Counted from the first letter of the stretch, positions 51,019-59,696 are shown. The stretch is DNA of 64,000 bases from Bacillus cabrialesii (GCF_004124315.2 NZ_CP096889.1:1099001-1163000); one strand, 5' to 3'. Numbers and translations are program-made. The notes: generated by a model from the letters alone, not told the origin.

Positions 51019-51642
51019 ATGTTGGAGCATTTTTTATCCTATTTGACACAAGAACATTTAACTGAATTATTTCAAAGCTACAGGGCTTTAGGTCCGCTTA
51101 TTGCTGTGCTGCTGCCTTTAATTGAAGCATTTCTCCCGTTTTTGCCGCTGATCGTGTTTGTAGTGGCGAATACGAATTCGTTTGGCTTGTGGGAGGGGTT
51201 CATCCTGTCTTGGGCGGGATCAACTGCTGGTTCTATTCTCGTGTTTTTGATTGTCCGTCAATATGGACAGAGAAGATTGCTTGGATTTATCCGCAGTCAC
51301 CCGTCGGTCAGAAAGCTCATGTTGTGGGTGGAAAGACACGGCTTTGGTCCTATGTTTCTTCTGCTTTGTTTTCCGTTTACACCGTCAGCCGCGGTGAATG
51401 TTGTTGCCGGTTTGTCAAGGATCGGAACGCGGCCGTTTATTTTGGCGGCAGCCTCGGGAAAGCTTGTCATGATTTTTATGATCAGCTTCATCGGATATGA
51501 TCTGCACGCGCTGATCACACAGCCGATTCGAACGGTCATTGCCGTACTGGTGATTTTGGTCTTATGGTATGTCGGCAAAAAGGTAGAGCGGTACCTGCAT
51601 GTGAGAGCCAGTCAGCGTGAGCGTGATGGAGGGAGACAGTAA
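51019..51642 (+). CDS. yhjE: VTT/TVP38-type membrane protein YhjE
   Basis: A 207-residue membrane protein of the DedA-like VTT family with five or six helices. The signature is FCFPFTPSAAVNVVAGLSRI-like (about residue 115), with an earlier EAFLPFLPLIVFV segment (about residue 35). The family affects membrane homeostasis and lipid scrambling; the precise role here is unknown. AAGGAG precedes the ATG. The stop is 1 base from the sipV start, so the two genes are coupled. Confidence 0.88.
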   Translation: MLEHFLSYLTQEHLTELFQSYRALGPLIAVLLPLIEAFLPFLPLIVFVVANTNSFGLWEGFILSWAGSTAGSILVFLIVRQYGQRRLLGFIRSHPSVRKLMLWVERHGFGPMFLLLCFPFTPSAAVNVVAGLSRIGTRPFILAAASGKLVMIFMISFIGYDLHALITQPIRTVIAVLVILVLWYVGKKVERYLHVRASQRERDGGRQ

Positions 51643-51643
51643 C

Positions 51644-52150
51644 ATGAAAAAACGGTTTTGGTTTCTTGCCGGTGTAGTGTCCGTCGTTCTCGCCATTCAG
51701 GTTAAAAATGCCGTCTTCATTGATTACAAGGTGGAAGGCGTCAGTATGAACCCGACCTTTCAGGAAGGGAACGAATTGTTGGTCAATAAATTTTCGCATC
51801 GATTTAAAACCATCCATCGTTTTGATATTGTCCTTTTTAAAGGCCCTGATCAAAAAGTGCTGATTAAGCGGGTTATTGGCTTGCCCGGTGAATCGATCAA
51901 ATATAAAGATGATCAGCTGTATGTGAACGGAAAGCATGTTGCTGAGCCATTTTTAAAGCATTTGAAATCTGTTTCTGCCGGAAGCCATGTAACGGGTGAT
52001 TTCACCTTGAAAGATGTGACAGGAACAAGCAAGGTGCCGAAAGGGCAATATTTTGTCGTTGGAGATAATCGCATATACAGCTTCGACAGCCGGCATTTTG
52101 GTCCGATAAGAGAAAAAAATATTGTCGGTGTGATTTCCGATGCTGAATAA
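51644..52150 (+). CDS. sipV: Type I signal peptidase SipV
   Basis: A 168-residue minor signal peptidase that cleaves secretory signal peptides outside the membrane. An N-terminal membrane anchor (residues 4-20) precedes catalytic Ser34 in VEGVSMNPT and Lys75 in VLIKRVIGLPGE, with the C-terminal GDNRIYSFDSRHFG box. GAGGGAGA precedes the ATG at 51644. Second gene after yhjE. Confidence 0.95.
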   Translation: MKKRFWFLAGVVSVVLAIQVKNAVFIDYKVEGVSMNPTFQEGNELLVNKFSHRFKTIHRFDIVLFKGPDQKVLIKRVIGLPGESIKYKDDQLYVNGKHVAEPFLKHLKSVSAGSHVTGDFTLKDVTGTSKVPKGQYFVVGDNRIYSFDSRHFGPIREKNIVGVISDAE

Positions 52151-52180
52151 AAAGACGCCAATTGAAGGGCGTCTTTTTTG
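52150..52180 (+). terminator. Terminator of yhjE-sipV
   Basis: AAAAGACGCC pairs with GGCGTCTTTT around AATTGAAG, T-run following. Confidence 0.88.
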
Positions 52181-52201
52181 TGCTTGTTTGGAAAAAATAT
52201 G

Positions 52202-52253
52202 TTGAAGAAAAATTTGTAAGGAGCTATAATCAATATTGTTACGTGTGTAACAA
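52202..52253 (+). promoter_or_regulatory. yhjG promoter and 18-bp operator
   Basis: TTGAAG (52202-52207), 17 bases, TATAAT (52225-52230). At the expected transcription start lies the perfect palindrome TTGTTAC-N4-GTAACAA (52236-52253), typical in size for a MarR-family protein. YhjH, encoded next, is the obvious candidate. Confidence 0.75.
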
Positions 52254-52332
52254 AAATATACTTGCATTTTAGTATGAGTGTATTTTCAAAGGGTTCATAA
52301 TCGTTTTAAGTAAAACAAAAGGAGTGATAGCG

Positions 52333-53826
52333 ATGAATGTTGAAGCTGTGATTATAGGGGGAGGGCCGGTCGGATTTATGCTGGCCTCCGAGCTTGCGAT
52401 GGCCGGGGTGAAGACATGTGTGATTGAGCGGCTTGAAAAGCCTGTTCCGCATTCCAAGGCGTTGACGCTGCATCCCCGCACGCTGGAGCTTCTTGAGATG
52501 AGAGGGCTGCTGGAGCGTTTCGTATCCAAGGGAAGCAAGATACCATCCGGGCACTTTTCGATGCTGGATACCCGTCTTGATTTTTCTGGATTAGATACGA
52601 GCTGTCCTTACACGCTTTTGCTTCCGCAGGCCAAAACAGAGCAGCTGCTTGAGGAACATGCACGAAGCTTGGGGGCAGAGGTGTTTCGAGGAGCAGAGGC
52701 GCTGACGGTTACGCAAAACGGGGCAGAGGTGCAAACGATTTTCAAGGATCGGGACGGCAGTGTGCGGACGGTCACAAGCCAGTTTGCCGTTGGTGCCGAT
52801 GGAGCCGGAAGTATCGTCCGGAAACAGGCTCGAATTGAGTTTCCGGGAACAGACAGCACCGTCACCGCCGCCCTTGCAGATGCGGCGCTCCTTTCTCCGC
52901 CGCCGTCAGGCGTGCTGTCCCTTTGCACAAAAGAGGGCGGTGTCATGATCGTTCCGCTTTCTCCGAACCAATACCGAATCGTCGTGGTCAGCCCTTATCG
53001 CACGCAGACGCCGAAGGATGTGCCAGTCTCTGAGGAGGAGCTGAAAGCTGATCTCATACGAATCTGCGGGACTGACTTCGGTCTAACAGAGCCTTCGTGG
53101 ATGTCGCGGTTCGGGAATGCCGCGCGCCAAGCGAAGCGGTATCGGGACGGCAGAATCTTTCTTGCGGGTGATGCCGCGCATATTCATTTTCCAGCAGGCG
53201 GCCAAGGACTGAATGTCGGCCTTCAGGATGCAATGAACCTCGGGTGGAAGCTGGCAGCGGCTGTGAAGGGCACTGCGCCATTATGGCTTTTGGACAGCTA
53301 CCATGAGGAGCGGCACCCTGCTGCTGAAGGGCTTCTGAGAAACACGGAGGCACAGACGAAGCTGATCGATTTCTCTCAAGCAGGCCTTCATTTGCGAAGT
53401 ATGATGTCTGAGCTGCTTGCCTTCCCTGAAGTAAATCGATATATAGCGGGGCAAATTTCTGCGCTCGATGTCAGGTATGAAGCTGATCCCGATATGCCGC
53501 CGCATCGTTTGAACGGGTCAAGGCTTCCTGACATGGAGCTGATTCTTCCCGACGGCAGTTCAGGACGGCTGTACAGCTTTCTCCAAAATGGGACATTCGT
53601 TTTGCTGTCATTGATACAAGAAGCTGATGATCATAGCCGAATAAAAGGCTTACGCACGGTAACCGCCTCGCTTGCAGAACCAGATGGGAAATTGCGGGAC
53701 GTCCATACAATATTGATTCGCCCTGATGGACATGTTGCCTGGGCGGTTGATGCATCGGCGCCCGATTATGCCTATGTAATTCAAACTGGTCTCGGACGCT
53801 GGCTTTCCGTCACCAGCCGGGTGTGA
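52333..53826 (+). CDS. yhjG: FAD-dependent aromatic monooxygenase YhjG
   Basis: A 497-residue flavoprotein of the class A aromatic hydroxylase group (PheA/TfdB/MhpA-like). It has the FAD motif GGGPVGFMLASELAMAG (residue 9 on), the DG motif FAVGADGAGS, the second FAD motif IFLAGDAAHIHFPAGGQGLN (about residue 275), and a thioredoxin-like C-terminal domain. Likely substrate a phenol or resorcinol-type compound or a polyketide aromatic; not determined. AAAAGGAG precedes the ATG at 52333. Probably repressed by YhjH. Confidence 0.9.
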   Translation: MNVEAVIIGGGPVGFMLASELAMAGVKTCVIERLEKPVPHSKALTLHPRTLELLEMRGLLERFVSKGSKIPSGHFSMLDTRLDFSGLDTSCPYTLLLPQAKTEQLLEEHARSLGAEVFRGAEALTVTQNGAEVQTIFKDRDGSVRTVTSQFAVGADGAGSIVRKQARIEFPGTDSTVTAALADAALLSPPPSGVLSLCTKEGGVMIVPLSPNQYRIVVVSPYRTQTPKDVPVSEEELKADLIRICGTDFGLTEPSWMSRFGNAARQAKRYRDGRIFLAGDAAHIHFPAGGQGLNVGLQDAMNLGWKLAAAVKGTAPLWLLDSYHEERHPAAEGLLRNTEAQTKLIDFSQAGLHLRSMMSELLAFPEVNRYIAGQISALDVRYEADPDMPPHRLNGSRLPDMELILPDGSSGRLYSFLQNGTFVLLSLIQEADDHSRIKGLRTVTASLAEPDGKLRDVHTILIRPDGHVAWAVDASAPDYAYVIQTGLGRWLSVTSRV

Positions 53827-53830
53827 CGCA

Positions 53831-53882
53831 ATTCGATTGTTTCATCTGTAACAAAACGGTATGATAGAAGAAACAATCGAAT
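53831..53882 (+). promoter_or_regulatory. yhjH promoter with operator and flanking inverted repeat
   Basis: TTGTTT (53837-53842), 17 bases, TATGAT (53860-53865). TTGTTTC-N4-GTAACAA (53837-53854) matches the yhjG operator with one change and covers the -35. A perfect 13-bp inverted repeat (53831-53843 and 53870-53882) also brackets the promoter. Confidence 0.72.
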
Positions 53883-53901
53883 GGAAAAGGTGAAAAACCC
53901 G

Positions 53902-54429
53902 ATGAACACAGATCATACGAAACACAATCTTTTTGAATTGTATGCGGAGCTCATTCACCAGCAGGAGAAATGGGAGGGGCTCATTAAAGCTTTTTTGGCT
54001 GACGAATTGAAGAAGCTTGATGCCGAGCACGGGAGCAAATCTCAATTGTCAATGACAGAAATTCATGTTCTTTCTTGTGTTGGAGACAATGAGCCGATCA
54101 ATGTCACGGCGATAGCAGAAAAAATGAATACGACAAAAGCGACAGTGTCGCGCATCAGTACAAAATTGCTCGGCGCAGGCTTCCTTCACAGAACTCAGCT
54201 CAGCGATAATAAAAAGGAAGTTTACTTTCGTTTGACGCCTGCTGGGAAAAAACTGCATGGGCTGCACAAGTATTATCATCAGAAGGTTCAGCAGCGTTTT
54301 CTGTCATTTTTTGACCGGTATACAGAGGAAGAGATTCTTTTTGCGGAACGGCTGTTTCGTGATCTCGTGACAAAATGGTATCCGTCGTCAGAAGAAATAG
54401 AAGAGGGTCTGCACAGCGTTTTTAAATAA
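53902..54429 (+). CDS. yhjH: MarR-family regulator YhjH
   Basis: A 175-residue winged-helix repressor. The recognition region INVTAIAEKMNTTKATVSRISTKLLGAGFL is at about residues 70-100, the wing is LSDNKKEVYFRLTPAG, and dimerisation helices lie at both ends. AAGGTG precedes the ATG at 53902; the in-frame ATG at 53881 lies inside the operator. It probably represses yhjG and itself; the ligand may be the aromatic substrate of YhjG (inference). Confidence 0.9.
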   Translation: MNTDHTKHNLFELYAELIHQQEKWEGLIKAFLADELKKLDAEHGSKSQLSMTEIHVLSCVGDNEPINVTAIAEKMNTTKATVSRISTKLLGAGFLHRTQLSDNKKEVYFRLTPAGKKLHGLHKYYHQKVQQRFLSFFDRYTEEEILFAERLFRDLVTKWYPSSEEIEEGLHSVFK

Positions 54430-54458
54430 AAAACACGCACTGAGGTGCGTGTTCAGCT
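54425..54458 (+). terminator. yhjH terminator, left target duplicate
   Basis: AACACGCAC (54432-54440) pairs with GTGCGTGTT (54445-54453) around TGAG. An identical 22-bp copy lies at 56012-56033 on the other side of the insertion sequence. Confidence 0.8.
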
Positions 54459-56011
54459 TGTAGAGAAAACGATGTTTTTCTCCACAAGCTTTTTTGTTTT
54501 ATGCTGTTTCTTTAGATTTTCATCAGGTTTCAGATGCAGAAAAAGCGCTCCCACATGCCTAGCCTTGCTTGGCTAGGTATGTGGCAATCTTCTTCATGTT
54601 CTGGCATGCGGCTGTGAGAAGAACTTGTTCACTCACATTTCGTTTCCCCCTCAACCTGCAATAGCGAAGCCCGTGCAGCTGTTTTGAATCTGCAAAGCTT
54701 CGCTCTATTTTTTCTTTTCTTTTTTTGTAGAGGTTTTTTCCTGAAACAGACAAGCGATTTTGTCTGACCTTTTCTTTATGATCTTCCCATACATGCCGAG
54801 TAATCACTTTCTGCCGATTCTTTGATTTTGTACAGTTCCCAAGCAGCCGGCATGAGGAACATATTTCAGGATTTGATTTATATGACCGGTAGCCTTTTCG
54901 GTCAGTTGTTGAGTATGTAAGTGTTTGCTGGTTCGGGCAAATGTAACTGTCTTTCTCACTGTCATAATGAAACTTCCATTTTGGAAACAAGCCTCTGGTA
55001 GGGTGATATCGTCTATGGGCAATAACGCCAAAAATATGGCGGTCAGCTAATCCTTTACAGATGGGAGTCGTTAAATAACCAGAATCAAGGGCGACGGCTT
55101 CTACTTGAAAACCAAATCGTGCGATTTGGTGATCCAATCGGTCAAGATAGGGCACAGAATCATGGACATTTCCGGGTGTGACATAGGCATCGGTGATAAT
55201 GTTGTATTTCATATCTGTTGTGCGGTGATCTAAATAGAAAAAACCTTCTGGTTTGTTTTCGCGATACAGATAGCCACTTTCCGGATCGGTTGTACTGTGG
55301 CGGATCTCTTTTTCAGCTTTCACCTCCTCTTTGGCTGTTAATGGCTTTTTTCCGTGTTCCTCCCGATCCTCTTGTATGGCTTCATTTAAATCCTTGATAT
55401 AGTTTTGTGTATCCTGCGCTATTGTTTTTCTTGTGTATTTATGCTTGTTGGCATTGGCTTTCAGATGAGTGGAATCAGTGAATAGGACACGTCCGCCCAC
55501 CATGTCATGATTGATGGCCTGAAGAACGATCTCATCAAAAATGTCTTGGAAGATGGTTGTATCTTTAAAGCGTGTGCGTCTGTTCCAGCTGATGGTCGAG
55601 TGGTGCGGAACTGGGTCATTGATATTCAGTCCCAAAAACCATCTGTACGCCATATTGTAGTAAATTTCTTTTTCGAGCTGCCTTTCTGAACGGATACCGT
55701 AGAGGTAGCCGATAAACATCATTTTGAATAAAATTAGTGGATCAAGTGAGGGGCGGCCTTTGTTTTCGCTGTAGTAAGGCTTAACCTTTTCAATGATAAA
55801 AGAGAAGTCTATGTATTTATCAATTTTTCGAAGCAGATGATCCTCTTCGACCAGTTGGTCAAGCAGAACAAATTCGGCTGTGTTTTGAGAAGAATTTCTT
55901 GTGTGGAACATAAGAAAGACACCGTCCTTTTTAGTCTTTCTTTTATTTTATTACAGGAGAATGGATATTTTAAGGAAAAATAAAGGCTGTCGAGATTTTC
56001 TCGACAGCCTG
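54454..56011 (-). mobile_element. Complete IS1182-family insertion sequence (about 1.56 kb)
   Basis: The element is bounded by imperfect terminal inverted repeats of 16 bases, CAGCTTGTAGAGAAAA at 54454-54469 and, read inward from the other end, CAGGCTGTCGAGAAAA at 56011-55996 (13 of 16 identical). It is flanked by a perfect 22-bp direct repeat of the host terminator stem (54432-54453 and 56012-56033). Each end can also fold into its own hairpin. One intact transposase gene fills it. Ends are assigned by eye and could shift by a base or two. Confidence 0.85.
54559..55911 (-). CDS. IS1182-family transposase
   Basis: An intact 450-residue DDE transposase of the IS1182 group. An N-terminal DUF772-like domain (GRPSLDPLILFKMMFIGYLYGIRSERQLE) is followed by catalytic carboxylates in LFTDSTHLKANANKHK, in VALDSGY, and in the C-terminal KERIERSFADSK-like helix (KEKIERSFADSK). 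A zinc-like CSSCRLLGNC cluster lies at about residue 350. There is no frameshift or stop, so it may be active. GAAAGGACGG-type sequence precedes the ATG. Confidence 0.93.
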   Translation of the reverse strand: MFHTRNSSQNTAEFVLLDQLVEEDHLLRKIDKYIDFSFIIEKVKPYYSENKGRPSLDPLILFKMMFIGYLYGIRSERQLEKEIYYNMAYRWFLGLNINDPVPHHSTISWNRRTRFKDTTIFQDIFDEIVLQAINHDMVGGRVLFTDSTHLKANANKHKYTRKTIAQDTQNYIKDLNEAIQEDREEHGKKPLTAKEEVKAEKEIRHSTTDPESGYLYRENKPEGFFYLDHRTTDMKYNIITDAYVTPGNVHDSVPYLDRLDHQIARFGFQVEAVALDSGYLTTPICKGLADRHIFGVIAHRRYHPTRGLFPKWKFHYDSEKDSYICPNQQTLTYSTTDRKGYRSYKSNPEICSSCRLLGNCTKSKNRQKVITRHVWEDHKEKVRQNRLSVSGKNLYKKRKEKIERSFADSKQLHGLRYCRLRGKRNVSEQVLLTAACQNMKKIATYLAKQG

Positions 56012-56038
56012 AACACGCACTGAGGTGCGTGTTTTTCA
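56012..56038 (-). terminator. Right target duplicate, terminator for the 56036 gene
   Basis: The second copy of the 22-bp terminator stem. On the minus strand it follows the 56036-56233 gene and is adjacent to the IS end. Confidence 0.75.
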
Positions 56039-56233
56039 CGTTTCTTCTTTCTTTTTCAGGATGGTGAGGTAAATCAAATTTCCTCCGGCTAAAATCGTAA
56101 GCGGCAGTCCAGGGGAGCCGGATGTCACTACATTATAAATCAGCCAGATTCCTAAGCATATTCCATAATATAAGTGCATTGTCTTCTCTGGATTGCCGCG
56201 CAGAAAACCCTCCTTAAAGATCTTTTTCATCAT
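56036..56233 (-). CDS. Small two-helix membrane protein
   Basis: A 65-residue protein with a basic N terminus (MMKKIFKEGFLRGNPEK), two hydrophobic segments (YYGICLGIWLIYNVV and LPLTILAGGNLIYLTIL) and a KKKEE tail. GGGGCGTT is a modest ribosome site before two consecutive ATGs (56233, 56230). It was convergent with yhjH before the IS inserted in their shared terminator. Family not recognised. Confidence 0.65.
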   Translation of the reverse strand: MMKKIFKEGFLRGNPEKTMHLYYGICLGIWLIYNVVTSGSPGLPLTILAGGNLIYLTILKKKEET

Positions 56234-56290
56234 AACGCCCCTATTAATTTTAAGATTTCTCCTTTATTTTACATGTATCTCCGGTTAATC

Positions 56291-56442
56291 TCAAAATTTA
56301 TCTTTGGCTTTAGATGCTTCCTCAAAATATTTCGAGGCAATTTTTGGAATTATCTTTCTTTTCAAAGGGTACATCTGCGTTTTCTGATAACTCTGCCGCG
56401 TCTGGCCGCAATTTCTTGATGTTCAACTATGGGCTTCTCTTA
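56291..56442 (-). pseudogene. Decayed coding fragment
   Basis: On the minus strand, protein-like text appears in three successive frames without a start: EKPIVEHQEIAARRG, then LRPDAAELSENADVPFEKK, then IIPKIASKYFEEASKAKDKF and a stop at 56291. Amino-acid composition is gene-like but the frame breaks twice. It lies between the small membrane gene and glcP. Origin unknown; could also be chance. Confidence 0.3.
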
Positions 56443-56505
56443 TGTCATGAAATCACATATATTTACCTACGATATGTCTATTAGTATCTTTCATTTACAC
56501 GTTTT

Positions 56506-57711
56506 TTACTGTGTTTTTGAAGCTTTGCTTTCAAGTGAAATAGGGTCTTCGGTTTTAGTTCTCCTAATCTTTACAGAAATACCTACTAGAATGACCGCCA
56601 TAGTTGTAAATATTCCCATAGTTAATAAGATCGTATCCTGATTCAAACTCCATCCAATTAAGAAAGAGATTATCGCTCCTCCGAAACTTGCCGAAGCAAT
56701 AAATAAACTTGTAACTTCGTCAATGTACTTCTGAATCATGATTGATGCTAGTGTTAAAGCAATGGGAAATATGCCCGCTATACTTAGACCAATCAAAAAT
56801 GTGCCACCCAATTGAAGTATCGGGTTACTTATATAAGAGAAGGCAATCAACAAAACAATTAAACAACTACAACTAAATAGGAGGTACTTAGAAAAATCAA
56901 GCCTACTACTTACTAAACCAATCAGTATTCTTCCTATGATTATCCCTACCCAGAAAAAGGAGACGCTTATAAGACTAATTTGTTCATTGTCTTGGTTTAT
57001 CATGATTGAAGGTAAAAAGTTGGCAAAATTTGTTTCGATTCCAGCATATAGGAAAGCGAAAAATACAAAAAAGCCTAATTGCTTTGATTTTTTTCTATCT
57101 CCTATAAAGTATTGAAATGCTCCTACATTTGGCAAGGTCACTTGCTGAATAGCACTTTTAGCGTATTTTCGGTTCTTGGATAAGAAAATGAACCAACCTA
57201 CTAATAAAACGAACAAAAAAGTGAATATGCAGTAATACGGTAAATACCAGTTATTGATATTGATGAAAGAATTAATTAATAATGGGAAAGATAAAGCGCC
57301 TAATCCAAAGAGGACTTCCAACTTACTCATTTTTTCTGCATTGCTATCGAAATTAGCAATAACAAAGGAACCAACTGTCGTTTCTAATGTACCTGCTCCA
57401 TATCCTAAGAGAAAAGCCATTACAACAATGTAATACCAATCCTTCGTTAGAAAAAAGATACTTAACGCTGCGAGCATTATTGTCAAAGCTAAAGTAAGTG
57501 TCCTAAAGTGACTGTATTTCTTAATCATTAACGGCGCGATTAATACTCCGCTTAGGAATCCAGTAAACTGAAAGAAAATGATGACCGAAATATCATCTGT
57601 TGTCTTGTTAAATGCCTCTAATAGAAATGGTGTCAAACTTCCTGTTGATATATGGATAATACCTACTGTGAAAAAGAAAGCATATCCAAATAAATATGTC
57701 CCTCTTAACAT
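56506..57711 (-). CDS. glcP: Glucose/mannose:proton symporter GlcP
   Basis: A 401-residue MFS transporter with 12 hydrophobic segments. It has the helix 2-3 loop IAPLMIKKYSHFRTLTL in place of the full MFS motif, and helix 4 GYGAGTLETTVGSFV. In B. subtilis GlcP is a PTS-independent glucose importer located downstream of ntdABC (established). AGGGGTGTAGATA precedes the ATG. Codon use is AT-rich like the ntd genes. A hairpin separates it from ntdC by only 18 bases before its start. Confidence 0.93.
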   Translation of the reverse strand: MLRGTYLFGYAFFFTVGIIHISTGSLTPFLLEAFNKTTDDISVIIFFQFTGFLSGVLIAPLMIKKYSHFRTLTLALTIMLAALSIFFLTKDWYYIVVMAFLLGYGAGTLETTVGSFVIANFDSNAEKMSKLEVLFGLGALSFPLLINSFININNWYLPYYCIFTFLFVLLVGWFIFLSKNRKYAKSAIQQVTLPNVGAFQYFIGDRKKSKQLGFFVFFAFLYAGIETNFANFLPSIMINQDNEQISLISVSFFWVGIIIGRILIGLVSSRLDFSKYLLFSCSCLIVLLIAFSYISNPILQLGGTFLIGLSIAGIFPIALTLASIMIQKYIDEVTSLFIASASFGGAIISFLIGWSLNQDTILLTMGIFTTMAVILVGISVKIRRTKTEDPISLESKASKTQ

Positions 57712-57728
57712 TATCTACACCCCTACAT

Positions 57729-57761
57729 TAAAAAGCAGGAAAATAAATTCCTGCTTTTTTA
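57729..57761 (-). terminator. Hairpin between ntdC and glcP
   Basis: AAAAAGCAGGAA pairs with TTCCTGCTTTTT around AATAAA. It has the form of an intrinsic terminator or attenuator, within a 70-base gap that leaves little room for a separate glcP promoter. Confidence 0.8.
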
Positions 57762-57781
57762 GTAACTTCTCTTTTCGAATA

Positions 57782-58834
57782 CTAATTAACTGCTAAAACA
57801 TTCATTGTTTGAGAGTTGCTATCTTTCTCAAAGAACATTTCTAATACTTCCTGAGATCTAAAACCATCGTTAAAAGAAGGGATCTCAATCCATTCTTTCT
57901 GAGTTGATGCAATCCAATTGATTAACTCGCTTCTAAAAGAATCAGCCCAACCATAAAATTCGTTTGGCGGATCGTTTAATAGACTTTGCGGTACTGGGCA
58001 GTCTACCACGTTCAAGCCATCTATGAGCTTGTAAACGCGAGGGTTGCCTGTGTGGTATTTAAACTCTTTTTTGTGTCCAACTACCTCAATGCTAAAACCA
58101 CAGTCTTCAGGTACAGAGCATTTTGATGTGATGATATTTACAAATACCTTATTCTTCAATTGACCATAAATTTCTGCATAGTCATCTACAAGTACCTGTT
58201 TATCCTCTTTTGTTTTTACATTTGTGTTCATCTTTGCCCTTACTGATTCCGGGATGAAATCACTCTCAAACAAATACCATACCATGTCGATAAGGTGAAT
58301 ACCCAGATCCCCCAATGATCCACTAGTCTTTTTACTATTAGCGTCATCTCTCCAAGTAAACTTCTTACGTCTAATTGCACTATTTTTCTTAAAGTGTGCT
58401 TTTATAGACAATATGTTACCTAGTTCATTATTTATAATTAAGCTTTTTAAGATATTTACATAAGACAAATATCTATAATTAAATCCCATACTAGCTCTTA
58501 CGTCTAACCTTTCAGCCGTATCTTTCATTAAGCTTGCTTCCTCAAGAGAAATAGCCATAGGTTTTTCACACAATACATGCTTATGTTTTGCTAATGCCTG
58601 CAAAGCATGTTCTTTATGGCAAAAGTTTGGAGATGCTACAATTAATCCTTCTGAGACATCAATTAGTTCATCCACATTTTCATATGTCTTTCCGCCGAAA
58701 GTTTTAACAAAGCTTTCCGCATTTTGTTGATTTATGTCATACACGCCTACTAACTCTGCATTTTTTATTGTAGATAAAGCGGTTGCGTGCGCTCTTGCAA
58801 TACCACCTGCACCTATAATGCCAATTTTCTTCAT
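57782..58834 (-). CDS. ntdC: Glucose-6-phosphate 3-dehydrogenase NtdC
   Basis: A 350-residue GFO/IDH/MocA-family oxidoreductase that oxidises glucose 6-phosphate at C3 with NAD, the first step to kanosamine. The N-terminal Rossmann motif is IGIIGAGGIARAHATAL, and the catalytic lysine lies in the conserved CEKPMAI motif (about residue 93). DLGIHLIDMVWYL follows at about residue 180. GAGGAGG precedes the ATG at 58834, which lies within the end of ntdB (8-base coupling region). Confidence 0.94.
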   Translation of the reverse strand: MKKIGIIGAGGIARAHATALSTIKNAELVGVYDINQQNAESFVKTFGGKTYENVDELIDVSEGLIVASPNFCHKEHALQALAKHKHVLCEKPMAISLEEASLMKDTAERLDVRASMGFNYRYLSYVNILKSLIINNELGNILSIKAHFKKNSAIRRKKFTWRDDANSKKTSGSLGDLGIHLIDMVWYLFESDFIPESVRAKMNTNVKTKEDKQVLVDDYAEIYGQLKNKVFVNIITSKCSVPEDCGFSIEVVGHKKEFKYHTGNPRVYKLIDGLNVVDCPVPQSLLNDPPNEFYGWADSFRSELINWIASTQKEWIEIPSFNDGFRSQEVLEMFFEKDSNSQTMNVLAVN

Positions 58835-58850
58835 GTCTATTTCCTCCTCA

Positions 58851-59696
58851 TTATCCAATTAATTTTTTTAAAGTATTAGTAATTCCTTTTGAGTACTCAC
58901 TATCAGTTATAAGTTGGTGCAAGTTTTTGGCTTCTTGTGTTGCATTTTTTAGTAGATATCCATTCCCTACTGCCTGTAACATACGAACATCATTTCCGCT
59001 ATCTCCAAATGCGATAGCATTTTCGGTATTTAGGTTATGTTTCTCTAACATAAACTTAACAATTTCCTTCTTTCCTGTTCCCACAGGTATAAAATCTACA
59101 TCATAGCTGTCTTCTGGATCACCTGCTAAGGGATTACAGCGATTTATATTCACTGAAACGCCGTATTCCTCGCAGATCTTTTCAATTGCTAATAGGTTTT
59201 TCTTGTCGTTTATTTCATCTTGTTCCTGATAGTAGAAGTTATGCTTATACCGTGACTTTCCTAATTGCGTTTGAGGATTCAAAAGAATGTTATGATGTTC
59301 ATGTAGCTGTTTCACAAGTTTTTCAATCTTTTCTTTACTAAAACCTTCATTTATGCGACTGTTCCACTCATTATCTTGCTGTCCGAAGTTATGCTCTGAA
59401 AAGTACGTGATTTCAGTTCCAAGATCACTAGCTATAAAATGCGGGAAATATCTAAATTTTCCTCGTTCCATTTTATCGAGAATAGATTCTATACTACTCC
59501 CAGTAACCCATCCGATTAGCAGTTCCCCATCTTTACTTTTTTGTTCTAGGTAGTCTTCGAGTTCATATATGTCTTGTTGTTTCTGTTCGTCGATTGTATG
59601 CGGATAATACGTTTCGTCAAAATCACAAAAAACAATATACTTAGGATGTTCAACCTTGGATAACGTTTTATACTCCGGCTTTTTGCTTAATAACAT
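58851..59696 (-). CDS. ntdB: Kanosamine-6-phosphate phosphatase NtdB
   Basis: A 281-residue HAD-superfamily phosphatase (sucrose-phosphatase-like cap). The nucleophile is in CDFDETYYP (about residue 25), motif II is WVTGSS, and motif IV is FGDSGNDVRML (about residue 230). It removes phosphate from kanosamine 6-phosphate. Its start lies inside the end of ntdA (29-base overlap), showing tight coupling in ntdA-ntdB-ntdC. Confidence 0.94.
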   Translation of the reverse strand: MLLSKKPEYKTLSKVEHPKYIVFCDFDETYYPHTIDEQKQQDIYELEDYLEQKSKDGELLIGWVTGSSIESILDKMERGKFRYFPHFIASDLGTEITYFSEHNFGQQDNEWNSRINEGFSKEKIEKLVKQLHEHHNILLNPQTQLGKSRYKHNFYYQEQDEINDKKNLLAIEKICEEYGVSVNINRCNPLAGDPEDSYDVDFIPVGTGKKEIVKFMLEKHNLNTENAIAFGDSGNDVRMLQAVGNGYLLKNATQEAKNLHQLITDSEYSKGITNTLKKLIG

